DNA of 64,000 bases. Origin: Anastrepha obliqua. Lineage: Eukaryota > Arthropoda > Insecta > Diptera > Tephritidae. This document shows, one piece after another, positions 45,601 to 55,990 of this stretch. The stretch is taken from contig NC_072893.1 in NCBI RefSeq assembly GCF_027943255.1, forward strand, positions 63,830,001-63,894,000, written 5' to 3'. Positions within the stretch are counted from its first letter, which is position 1. The number at the start of each line of letters is the position of its first letter. The notes under the pieces were generated by a model that did no database searches, was not told the DNA's origin, and worked only from the letters and a program-made list of their open reading frames with translations. The position numbers and the translations under genes were made by a program.

Positions 45601-45897
45601 TCCATATAAAAGCGAATGGTGTGCGTTCCTCATATAAGATACTTAGAATAAAGCTACTTCAAACGTATACCTACATACCGTAAGAAAATTAAATATGCTC
45701 AGAACCTGCGTACTTGAAACTTTTGTATAGATTCTGATAAAAAAAAATGTTTAATTAAAAAAGACAATTTTTATTTTGTTATTTTATTTTTAAATTTTAT
45801 ATTATAAGATAAAACCAATAATTTTTGTATTCAAAAATAAGTGGCAACGCCCTGCAAAGAATACGTTGTAATCAACATGTTTCCAAACATATTTTGC
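42641..45897. other. Mostly non-coding DNA, one possible unrecognised element
   Basis: Between about 42850 and 43750 the sequence is more GC-balanced than its surroundings and could be a decayed retroelement on the minus strand, but I could not match any domain to it. The rest is AT-rich with TGTA-type runs at about 44155-44185 and 44505-44565. A strong plus-strand juxtaposed splice site at 43970 is listed separately. Confidence 0.4.
43938..43977 (+). promoter_or_regulatory. Candidate recursive splice site (ratchet point), plus strand
   Basis: GCTAAAGTTTTTCAATTAAA then TAACATTTGCAG|GTAAGTAAC. The CAG is at 43968-43970 and GTAAGT at 43971-43976. The 5' half is the perfect fly consensus. The pyrimidine tract is moderate and interrupted by A residues. 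It is in the same orientation as the site at 37163, 6.8 kb upstream. Confidence 0.5.
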
Positions 45898-45901
45898 TTA
45901 A

Positions 45902-46555
45902 AGGGTTAGGGGTAGTCAGAATTAACAAAAAATAGGATTTTTTTGCATTTTCTTAAAGTATAAAATCTCAAAAATATTGCGTGAAAATTTGAAGTGAATC
46001 CGACAAATACTTTTTCAGTTATACTACAATTAAGAAAGGGAGCTCGTGAGCTCTGGAGCATTCGAGAGCAAGTAGCTGAATGCTGCACGTATGAAAGTCG
46101 CAGATAAGTGTGCTAACGATAACACTCGAGAAGGTAGAATGTTACGTAGGCAACAGCAAACCGATACAATTAATTGTCGGTTTTTTCTCGAGAATCTGGA
46201 AAATATATCCTGAGGCGGCCATATCGTGAATTTTGAAAAAAAAAAAAAAAAATAGCTTCGATCAGGCACAAGATTATCAATTTGTAAAACTAATTTCTCT
46301 TGTCCGATTGATTTTAAATGAATCTCCAAGGACTTGTAATGATCAGCGCAAGGGACTTCTAGAGAAATTGGCTCCACACAAATAGCGATAACTTTAACAA
46401 TTATTAACTTTTTGTTTTTGGATTTTGCTAAAGTCAAGTCGAAACATGATGTATTAATGCTGTGTTTTTATTTTTGTAAAATAAAGCAATTGACTAGCAA
46501 AAAAAAAATAGTTTAAAATCATAACTTTTTCGGGTCTCTGACTACCCCTAACCCC
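45902..46555. mobile_element. TTAA-flanked inverted-repeat element (MITE-like)
   Basis: The left end AGGGTTAGGGGTAGTCAGA and the inverted right end GGGGTTAGGGGTAGTCAGA match at 18 of 19 positions. TTAA stands directly outside on both sides (45898-45901 and 46556-46559). It is 654 bp with no transposase. TTAA duplications are characteristic of the piggyBac superfamily, but the termini do not start with the usual CCC, so the superfamily is only suggested. A related left end lies at 11427. Confidence 0.75.
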
Positions 46556-46684
46556 TTAATATTCAGTTCCTTATTATATCTGTACTATTATTTACTACTT
46601 GTGCCTTAAGAGTTGAGTGGCTACCCAAGGCGCAGCTAGTTTTAATCAAGGCTTTGTTTATTTTTTGAACACATAACATAATGT

Positions 46685-46960
46685 TAATATCGTTCCGCAA
46701 GCGCCGTATTCGCCTGATATGGCTCCATGTGACTTTTTCCTGTTTCCCAAGCTCAAGTTACCGCTCCGTGGAAAACATTTTGAGACAATTGAAGTCATAA
46801 AAGAAAATTCGAAGAACACACTCGAGCTTGACTTATTTACAGTAGCACAGAAAACAAATTATGTGACATATCACGCTGAAATTTGCCATGCAAGCTTATA
46901 ACAGTCCTACCAAAAAACAAAAAATTTATTTTTGCCATATGTCATCCGCGGACCGTTTTA
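46685..46960 (+). mobile_element. mariner-type transposase C-terminal remnant
   Basis: The plus strand reads VPQAPYSPDMAPCDFFLF, carrying the third catalytic Asp (APCD), then PKLKLPLRGKHFETIEVIKE. After that the frame no longer matches a transposase. The 3' part (to the CCGCGGACC word at about 46950) looks like terminal non-coding sequence. This is yet another mariner lineage, with only about 35 codons of transposase left. Confidence 0.75.
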
Positions 46961-46979
46961 TTGATAACGTCTCGCTCAT

Positions 46980-47870
46980 ATTTGAGCAGAAGATAAGTAC
47001 ATCATCATCATCATAACATTATAGATCTCTTACTTTGACATCAGATATGCCCATTAGCGTGTATGCCTTCTTCAATGTCACCTCTCCATCGCTTTCTCGC
47101 CCAGCTTCTTCTGTCGCTTTGTGGATTTGTTTCGAAGTTCTTTTTTACACTTCTGTTGTACAATGTGACCGTACCATCGACTCCTTTACGCTTCGATGTA
47201 CCTGATTACATTTGCACCCCTGATGAGTCTGACTAACTCGTCGATGTACCGAATGCGGTAAGTACCGTCTTCAAGTTGTACAGGTCCATATATTTTTCTT
47301 AGAATCTTTCTTTCAAAACAATTTAACTGATCCGTTTCATTGGATTTCAGCACCCAGATTTCGCACCCGTATGTGAGAGTAGGTCTGTTGACAGTTTTGT
47401 ATATTCATAGTTTCTTGCTTCTAGAATGTAATGCCGACTTCATCAGTTTTGTATGCGCGAAGTAGATTTATTTGCAGCTTTATGCTGTCTTGTATAGGAA
47501 TAGATGTATCTTTTTGTGCGACTTCAAGGTACCTACAATCATTGACTATTTCAAAGCTATACATGCCGATTTGTAAGTTATGTGTTGCGTTGTGCGCTGC
47601 ACCTTTCATATATTTAGTTTTTTCTTCGTTGCTGAAAAGTATTACCATCGTAGCAGAGGATTCTAAACGCATGAGTGTTTCTTGCACAGCCTGTTTGTTT
47701 CTGGCTATAATTACGATGCCATCCGCATAGGCACAAATTCGTGTAGATTTGCAAAAGATTTGTTTGAAGTGTATAAAAAGACAATATAGCATAATTTTGT
47801 ATTCGTGACATTTTTCAAGTATATGGGACAGCAACATTGGTTAAGTATGGGTCGCTCTGCCCCGAAGTCG
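46980..47870 (-). mobile_element. Non-LTR retrotransposon RT relic with ATG-repeat tail
   Basis: On the minus strand, 47837 to 47421 contains ICAYADGIVIIARNKQAVQE, the RT box with the second Asp changed to Gly. It continues EKTKYMKGAA (motif D) and MYSFEIVNDCRYLEV (motif E). After breaks come RPTLTYGCEIWVLKSNETDQ, LNCFERKILRKIYGPVQLED and RYIDELVRLIRGANVIRYIE. The 3' tail is (ATG)n, complement of CATCATCATCAT at about 46997-47012. The layout matches the 18.2-19.07 kb relic, so both may be of one lineage. Confidence 0.8.
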
Positions 47871-48655
47871 CATTGATAGTCGCTGATAATTTGTTCAGCA
47901 TATGCAGTTAGTTTATTGTGGAGAATATTTGTTGATATAGGTTTTAATTATGTATAAGTGTATGTGTATAATACGTAGATATATGTATGATGTTTTCATG
48001 CTAGTATGCGTATACCATTATTTAATGCACACACGTGCATGTCTGTATGTATGTATGTGCGGTTTTTATACGCAAAATGATATTTATGGCATTGCTGCTA
48101 ATTAATACTGGTGAGCCTGTTTGCTTTACTTGGAAAATTTCATTAACAGATTTTACCAATGGAATCCCAATTGGCTGGCCTATTGTCTCTACAACAAATA
48201 CGTGCTCTCAAACAGAGATTCGTTCATATTCATTCTTTTCCGAAGCCACAATGCTAGCTTGTTGGTAGTGGTTAGAAATTGTGAGCAGACGTATGCACTA
48301 TAGATAGCCCTGTGAACCATTTATTCCAAAGAGATCAATGGGTATCCAAATAGGATATTTGAAACATTTGAAGAAATTTCTTGTAAGAATTTAAGTGCAT
48401 GGAGTTTCTTTGATCGAACATAGACTTGAATCTAAAGAAAAAAAGTATTCTCAGCACGCGTAGAAAACCCCATCGCTAATGATCCATAAATCTACCAAAT
48501 TTCAATGGTTTCTACTTACGAATCACTCAGTTATTTTATGTACTATCATTTGTACAAGTGAAAGTCAGAAGAAAGTGGCAGAGTGAGACCTCTACCTACC
48601 AGTTAAATTTCAATGACCTGAGTTGCATATATCCGGTTGGTTTTTCGTGTTGGAA
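47871..48655. other. Non-coding stretch
   Basis: TGTATG-type simple repeats at about 48035-48060. Nothing else recognised. Confidence 0.5.
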
Positions 48656-48689
48656 AATCACTGTGCTGGATCTTGATCGTAGACCTCTT

Positions 48690-49571
48690 CTCTTATGTAA
48701 AGAAGTCCTATAACGGACCGGAAGAGATGATAGTCACTTGGTGCCAGGTTCGCACTATATGGTGGGTGCGATAGGATATCCCATCCGAGCTCCCGTAGCT
48801 TCTGGCGGGTCATCAAAGATGTGTGAGGACGAGCGTTGTCCTGGTGGAACACAACACCATTCCTATCGACCAATTCTGGCCGCTTCTGATCAATCGCCTG
48901 CTTCAAACGGTCAAGTTGCTCACAGTAGAGGACCGAATTAAGGGTCTGGCTATAGTTGAGCAGCTCATAGTGGATAATTCCCTTCCAATCCCACCAAACA
49001 CTCAGCAAAACCTTCCTGGCGGTCAATCCGGGCTTGGCGATGGTTTGGGCCGGCTCGCCGCTTCTCGACCACGATCTTTTACGCTTGGCGTTGTCCTACG
49101 TGATCCACTTTTCATCGGCAGTCACCATCCGCTTCAAAACTGGGTTAAGTTCGTTCCGTTTTAGTAGAGAATCGCAAGCGTTGATTCGGTCCAAGAGATT
49201 TTTTTGCGTCAACACGTGTGGCACCCAAACATCCAGCTTTTTTTGGAATCCAATCTTCTGCAAATGGTTCCAAACGGTTTTGTGGTCTACACCTAGTTCC
49301 TGACTAATCGAGCGAATGCTCACATGCCGGTCTCTTTGGATAATTTCAACGATTTTATCTGTCTCTACGACGATTGGCCTACGAGTACGGGGTGCATCTT
49401 CGACATCTACTACACCAGAACGAAATCGATCGAACCAACGCTGTGCTGTGCGAATCGTCATAATATCAGGCCCATAAACTTCACAAATTTTTGCCGCCGC
49501 CTTCGTTACATTTTTTCCTCTAAGGTAGTAAAACGTAAAATATGACGAATTTCTTGCTTGGTGGACTCCAT
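48690..49571 (-). pseudogene. mariner transposase pseudogene (cecropia/SETMAR-like), one amber stop in the core
   Basis: It starts at ATG 49571 (MESTKQEIRHILR). A one-base loss follows, then YYLRGKNVTKAAAKICEVYG (complement of about 49475-49530) and the HTH/linker region (TAQRWFDRFRSG, RSISQELGVDHKTVWNHLQK, WVPHVL). D1 is in VTADEKWIT. The next codon, Tyr in relatives, is TAG, and the same frame simply continues DNAKRKRSWSRSGEPAQ, VLLSVWWDWKGIIHYELL, VVFHQDNARPH (D2) and YSANLAPSDYHLF (D3). There are 34 residues between D2 and D3. After FRSV the frame is foreign and the C-terminal about 60 residues are missing. Apart from the early frameshift and the stop, the core is well preserved. Confidence 0.88.
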
Positions 49572-50554
49572 CTTTGACGCGCTATAACTTAAGACTGAAA
49601 CGTACGATCACAACACTGTCAAAGATACACTTGTAGTACAGATTGTCGTCTTCAAATCGCCGTTTAGTGTGACCCGATGTAATAAGTAAAATGCAAGATA
49701 TGTTTAAATGTCGCGCTGAATTGACAAAATACGACATTACTTTTTCTCCAACCCAATATTAAATTTTCATAAGTGGGATGCTTTGAATTATACTGAGTCA
49801 AGCTCTATTTGCAATTTTAAATCCTCTCGATCGTGCAGTATAACAGATGGCAACTCTCATATGCCTGATCTTGAGAGAAGCATCTCGATTGGGGCGTGAA
49901 TTGTATGGTAAGAGCTATGAGTGCCTCTTTTATAGTATTTATGTATATTAAAAATTCTTAGATTACAGCCGTAGGAAATTTCAACTCAAAAATACCAAGT
50001 AATAATGTGCCTCACGACTACACTCCACCTGATAGTATATACATATATATCCAGACGAATAGCTATACTCCTGACGGACGTGCCTTTTCGCCAAATTCAG
50101 ACTAAAGCTTATCGTTTTCGGTTGCGCGAACACAGCAGCGATTCTCAAGCTCAAGTGATCGATATCTCTTAAAGTATCTAACAAACAATTCAAAGCATTG
50201 CGCAAGAGTTAAAGAGCGACCATAAAGCCATTTTAAACCATTTGCGCAAAAATTTTACGCAAAAATTATTAATCTCTTTATGCGTTTCGTTTAATAAACT
50301 GAGATTTATGTCTAGAAAGAGAAATGTTTGGAAAACTTTTATTGAATTCTTCGGCTCCTAAATGAGTATGGAATAATAAAAAAAAATATTACGCAACACG
50401 GGAGATGACTGCGGAATACATCGAACCCGATTGCCTCTGAAAAGAGATGTTTTCATATTTAGTGGTATTCAAGCAGCAGTCAAGACTCTAGACTCTGTTA
50501 ATTTCATTTATAAATCTGTGCCAGACTAGCGCGTATCTCTACAAAAGTTCCTCG
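49572..50554. other. Non-coding stretch
   Basis: The first about 100 bp is probably the 5' UTR and TIR region of the mariner ending at 49571, but I could not define the terminal repeat. The rest is unrecognised. Confidence 0.4.
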
Positions 50555-50860
50555 AGTAGTAGCTACCCTGCCTTGCTTGGGGCTAAGCCACCACGAGCAT
50601 AAGAAAAATCATAAGTTAGAGATAGAACCTTCCATCCGCGTCCTTGAAGTCTTTAGTGCGTCGTTAGTGATGTGTGTGATCTGGCCTTGTCTTACGGGAC
50701 CATAACACGCTTTCTATTCAGCGATACTGGTAGCCTCCAATTCAACGCTTGTTTCAATTTGTCCAGTTATTAACAAAATATATTCGTATTGAGTGTTTGG
50801 CTCGATGAGAAGGGCTCTTAGCAGGTGGGAATCACCAAAAGCACAGAAAAGTAATACAAC
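50555..50860 (-). mobile_element. Degraded mariner transposase relic
   Basis: The minus strand reads LIEPNTQYEYILLI, a shift, LDKLKQALNWRLPVSLNRKR, VMVP, a stop, DKARSHTSLTTH, a stop, and RLQGRGWKVLS. This is the D2 region of a mariner transposase with the HDNARSHTS block changed to a stop and DKARSHTS. The D3 block is no longer intact (GGLAPSKAG). No TIRs were found. It is among the oldest mariner traces here. Confidence 0.65.
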
Positions 50861-52345
50861 AAATTTTTAGCCACTGTAGTTTTTTTCACAATATTTTTTT
50901 ATACTATCTTGCACTTTTTACTCCACTTTTCCGCTCTTTCTAAATTTAGATATTCAATACTAATTTCTATCCTAGTATCATTTACAAATGTTCGTGCGTG
51001 CAGCGTGAATTCTTATCAACAAATCATAGTACTCGGGAAGAAAGCTTTTATGTTGTGATAAGAAAGCTTTGGAGTAATGCCAATAGAGGGCGTCACGAGA
51101 AAAAGTGCACAAAAAGAGAAAGGCGATATAGATGACAAATTGTCAAACTCTTAGGCAACAACTTTTTGAAGAGTACTTGTAAGAGAGCGCACTTCTTAAA
51201 TTAGTGAATGTGTTTTTACAAAAGAGTGAAAGCAAAAGGGGAGAAAATCAGTAAAATAAGATTAGAAAATCGGCATTCTTACTATTTGTTCTATTTGAAC
51301 AAAACATTTCCTTTTTGTTGCCAATTCAATTCAACACAGCTAACACTGGCTAATACGAGTAAGAGCCAGGTTAAGAAGGGAGCGACCATGCGATTTAATA
51401 ACTTTTCTCTTTCGCTACTCTTGCTTGCTATTGCCCACAATTTCACCACACTTGTAATCCGGCAATTTATGTTGCCAATAGTAATATCCTGCTAGCCGGA
51501 TGCTGCCACCCATTTTCACTCCAACGTATGCACACATTTTTCATTCTCAGCTCAATTATGTTCGCTCTCCGCAGCATAGGCGCTCTGCTTTGTAACCTAG
51601 CCTGCCAGCAGAGAGTAGCCGTTATCCGTTTGCTTCCCCACACAACTCGCACAATCCTTTTGTGTTGTGTCTAACATCTGGCGCAAATTTTGCCGACTGA
51701 CTTTACCCTGATTGTTGCTCTTCTCACTGAGCTGAGCTATGCTGTGTGACTAGAGAGCAGTAGTCTATCAAAGACGAATTGGCAGCATACAAGAATGCGA
51801 GACAAAAAACAAAAAATTAAAAAAGTGAAAAAAAATCTTCTTTTAACATCAAGGGATAAATCCCGAAATGGCTCAGTCTGTTTTTGTATACGGGCGTTAA
51901 ATGGTCGTTGAGCGGCGGAAGTGCGTCGTCGGCTGCTTTCTTTCTACTTTATTTTTGTTGGCAGTTTACCAGTGAATTTGTTTTGCAAGCAAATAGAAAA
52001 GAATACACGGTCGGTAATAAATTTTCACACACAAATGAGATGAGTGAGAAAAATGTGTTTGGTAGTGTAGTCGCCAAAAAAAAAAAAACCATTGCAAAGA
52101 GCGAGAAGGTTTTACTCCTATGAAAGTTTAAATTAAAAGTTTACCAAAGGCAAAAGGTTGCTAATATAAATGAATGTGCAATGCGATAAAGACATACTTT
52201 AATTCAACTTGTGCCCCAGTAGCATTCCAAAACACATACACACGCGCATAGTTGCTTTACTTACTTAGACCAACTGCCTGTGGCTGCTACGGTGCCTTGG
52301 TTTGGCTAGGTTGTTGAGCCATAAAGATAAAAATCTCTAATATCC
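50861..52345. other. Non-coding stretch
   Basis: No TE or exon recognised. Confidence 0.5.
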
Positions 52346-52349
52346 TTTG

Positions 52350-54576
52350 AAGTTTTATTGCGCTGTGCGCCAAACTGAAAATGGAATAAGTGAAAATGTA
52401 ACAACTTGAATTGGAATAAGAAAATTAGAAGAAGAGAAAATCAAAAATAAATGTGTTAAAAAATATTTGAAGAAAAAATTGGGGGTGTATGTTAAGAGAC
52501 CCAAAATAGAAAACGGTTGCTTGTGCAAGAGGAAGCCCAAAGAAGTGAGAGGGTGGTAGCTTATGGAAATTCAAGAAACAACAAATAAACTGGTTGCAGT
52601 AAGCAACTTGTGCAAAAATAAATTAGAAATAGGAAACAACAACAAAGCTATTGGTGGGAAATCAAATGCATAGATACTGTTGTTATCTGACAACAAAAAC
52701 AAGAAAAAAAAAACCAACAAAAAAATGGGATGCATAAATAAGAAAAAAATGTGATTTTGAAAACAAAAACCAAAAGATATCGTAACAAATAAAAAAAATG
52801 TGGTATGACAATGTTGGTTAAAGCATTGGAATTAAGAAAGTACTCAAAATGTCTGGACCAGCGCAATCTGTGGCAAGAGAAGGAAGAATTAGAAAGTATG
52901 AAAGGTTTTCGCAAAACTTTTAAATTGAAAAAAGAAGAAATTTGCACTAATAAATAAAAAAGGGTACAAGTTATTCGAGATCATACACTAATGGAATATA
53001 TGCAGATAATAGAGGAACGGATAGTATAGACAAATTTGGAAAGTGTGAGGGGCAAAAAGTGTAGTTTAGAAAAAATAAATAATTTTTATAATTAAATGAT
53101 ATAAAGCGCTAGTGATAAGAAGCTGATGAAATACAGCTGCTAAGCAAATAGAAGATATAGAAGAATTTTTAGTATCTGTTGCAGGTTTGAAAGTAAAATG
53201 AGTGCCATTTTGAAAAAAATGCAAAAAAAAAATTATAATAAAAATGGTATCAAGCGCTAGTTATAGGAATATATGTATAATATAATATAATACGGAAAAT
53301 TGAAAAATATTAAGTATGGGACAATTTGGATAGTTTGAAAAATTTGGAAAAAAAAGAATGAATAAAACAAAATAAACAAATAGAAAATATAGAAAAATTT
53401 TGAAAGTTTTAGTAAATACAATTTTTCAAACCAAAAACAAAAGGTTTATAAAAATCCTATCTATAAAGTATTAGAAATCAGAGAGTAATGATTACAGAAA
53501 ATCCAGGAACAGAGGAATGGAAGGTACTGAAGACTTCTAAAATTATTTGTTACAAGTGCGATAAGTTTGGAAAACAAAATCAGAATTAGAAAGGAGAGCA
53601 AAGTTTTGGTTTGATAGAAAAAAGTGTAATTAAAAAAAAATGAAAAATTCAATAAAAATCTTACATTCCAAGCGCTAGAGATTAGAGATTAATAGAATAA
53701 ACAGAAGAACAGAATAAAAGAATACAGAAAATACAAGAACAGAAGGTATAGAAAATATAAAAAAATGTGTTACACGTTTGAAAGTAAGATATGCATTATT
53801 TTGAAAACAAAACCAAAGAACGAAAACAAATAAGAATGAAAATAGTATACCTCGAGCACAAGAAAGCAGAGACGGCAAAAGGAGAAACATAAATTCTAGA
53901 GATTTTTTATTTTTTTTTTGGCTAAATAGGAGAAATATAAATTATAAATAATTTAAAGATTTTTTGTAGTTTTGGAATAAATTGTAAACTGGAGTCAGTA
54001 CGGACAGTTCAACCTAAAAATATATGATTGCTAAAATAATAAATATTTAGAAAATAAAATAAAAATTTAAATAAAAAAAAAACAATTCTTAATTTTGGAA
54101 AGATATCAAACCGTTTTAATGAAGTAGAAGAGAATTAGAGTCATTTAGCAGTTACGAGCACAAATTTAAAATAACTTCTTTTAATATTTTTTACAAGTTT
54201 GAGAGAAAAACTTATATGAATTTCAAAACAAAGTTCTTCTTGTTTTGCTTTTTTTTTTGGAAAAAAAATGTTTATTACTTGTAAAGCGAAAATCAAAAAA
54301 ATATAATAATAATAATTAAATAAATAATAAATTTTATTTCAATAAAATACTTATTATGCGAGTATAAATAAAAACAAAAAGGAAGAAAAGCAGAAGGTGT
54401 ATAGAAATTTTGAAAATAGTACGCAAATAACTTGGAAATATTTGTTATCAGTTTTCAAATAAGTACAATTGCTAACACAAAACCAAACCAAAAATAGAGA
54501 AATAGGAAATGTAAACAATTTTTGAAAGACTAAAGAAAAGATTCTTAATTAGAGTCAGCTATGATAGCCTAAGTAA
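52350..54576. repeat. A-rich degenerate tandem repeat, ~200-bp period
   Basis: The word AAGCGCTAG, or a variant, marks unit starts at 53104, 53252, 53465 (AAAGTATTAG) and 53670. Each is followed by an A/G-rich segment (AGAAGATATAGAA-like), a GTTTGAAAGTAAAAT-like word and a run of AAAAA before the next unit. Outlying units are looser on both sides. The plus strand is very purine-rich, with scarcely any C. No coding frame of note. Confidence 0.6.
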
Positions 54577-55990
54577 AAATAGCAAGGGCACACATTTTTT
54601 TATTTTTGAAAGGTTTAAAAAAAAATTGATGAACAGTAAATTGGAGAAAAATAATATGTGACCTGGTCTATGAAAAGGTACCTTACGTGTCAAAAAATCA
54701 TTTTTCACTTTTTTGTTGATTCAAAAACTCTTTAAAATGGTGAAAATCAATCATAATTTGTTTAAAAGTTTGTTATATATAAAAATAATGTTTTTCACTG
54801 CTTCTGTGATTTTATTGAAACTGTGATCTATGCTGAAGGAAATAAGCCAAACCGGATTGAAAAATATTAATATTTAAAAAAGTTACAAGGGTTTTTAGAA
54901 GTTTAAACTTTAACTGCTGTTTTCTCGAAAACTTGTTTTCGCACGTAAGGTACCTTTTCGTAGACCAGGTCACATATAATTTTTTTTTCATTTGAAAATA
55001 TTTGTTTTTTTTATTTAGAAAATGGTTTTTGAGTTTAGCATTTTTTTTTTAATCTTAATCTTAAGTTTTGAATTTTTTTTTAAGTTTCAGGTGAAAAAAC
55101 ATAGTTTAAAAAAAATTAAATATAATTAAAAAGTGCAAAAAAAAAAGATTACTAAAAAAGATGGACAAAAGAGAAATAGCAAGGACGCACATTTTTTATT
55201 TTTATTTGGTTTAAAAAAATTGGATGAACCGAAAACTGTGAAAGAAATTAAAATTTTTTTAAATTTGAAATTTTTTTTTTTTAATTTGAAAATATTTTTT
55301 TTGAATTTTTAATGTTTTTTTTAAACCGGTAAATATTTCTTAAAAGTTTCAGCGAAAAAGCATACTTTGAAAAAAAAAAAACAAATTAAATAGAAATAAA
55401 ATTATAATATTTTTGTAAATTAAAAAAAAACATTTTTAATTTCGAAAATATTTTTGTAAATTAAATTTTTTTTTTTTTAAATTGGTAAATATTTTGTAAA
55501 AGTTTTAGCGAAAAAAGCAGAGTTTGAAAAAAAATTAAATAAAAATAAAAATTACAAAAAAAGATTATTCAAAAATATGGCCAAAGAAGAAATAGCAAGG
55601 GCATACATTTTTTATTTTTGAAAGGTTTAAAAAAATTTGATGAACATTAAATTGGAGGAAACATAATATAATATTTTTTTTTGAAATTTGAATGTTTTTT
55701 TTTTAATTTTGAAATATTTTTTTTTTAGTTTTGAATTTTTTTTTAATCTGGTAAATAGGGGAAGGGGAAAAACATGAAACATTAAATTGGAGGAAAAATA
55801 ATATAATACTTGTTTTTGAAATTTGAATGTTTTTTTTTTAATTTTGAAATTTTTTTTTCTTAATTTTGAATTTTTTTTAAACTGGTTAAAAGGGGAAGGG
55901 GAAAAACATAGTTTGACAAAAATTAAATATACATAAAAATTGCGAAAGAAAAATTATTGAAAGAGAGGTACAAATAGTATATAATAAAAA
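54577..55990. repeat. Direct repeats with AATAGCAAGG core
   Basis: The block AATAGCAAGG(G/A)C, CACATTTTTTATTTTTG, AAAGGTTTAAAAAAA, TTGATGAAC and AAATTGGAGGAAA recurs at about 54578, 55175 and 55591, with a partial copy near 55770. Long T-runs and A-runs fill the spaces. The first copy is interrupted by the MITE at 54657-54974. Confidence 0.75.
54657..54974. mobile_element. 318-bp MITE with 33-bp TIRs and TA duplication
   Basis: The left end is TGTGACCTGGTCTATGAAAA followed by GGTACCTTACGTG. The inverted right end differs at about one position (CTACGAAAAGG). TA lies on both sides (54655-54656 and 54975-54976). Repeat copies at about 55655 and 55795 carry the undisturbed sequence ATAATATAAT at the matching place, so the empty site can be read directly and confirms a TA duplication. 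There is no coding capacity. It was probably mobilised by a Tc1/mariner-type transposase. Confidence 0.92.

Noticed and set aside
45902..46555. Firm assignment of the TTAA element to piggyBac
   Set aside because: The target duplication fits, but the terminal bases do not show the usual CCC...GGG pattern and no transposase is present.
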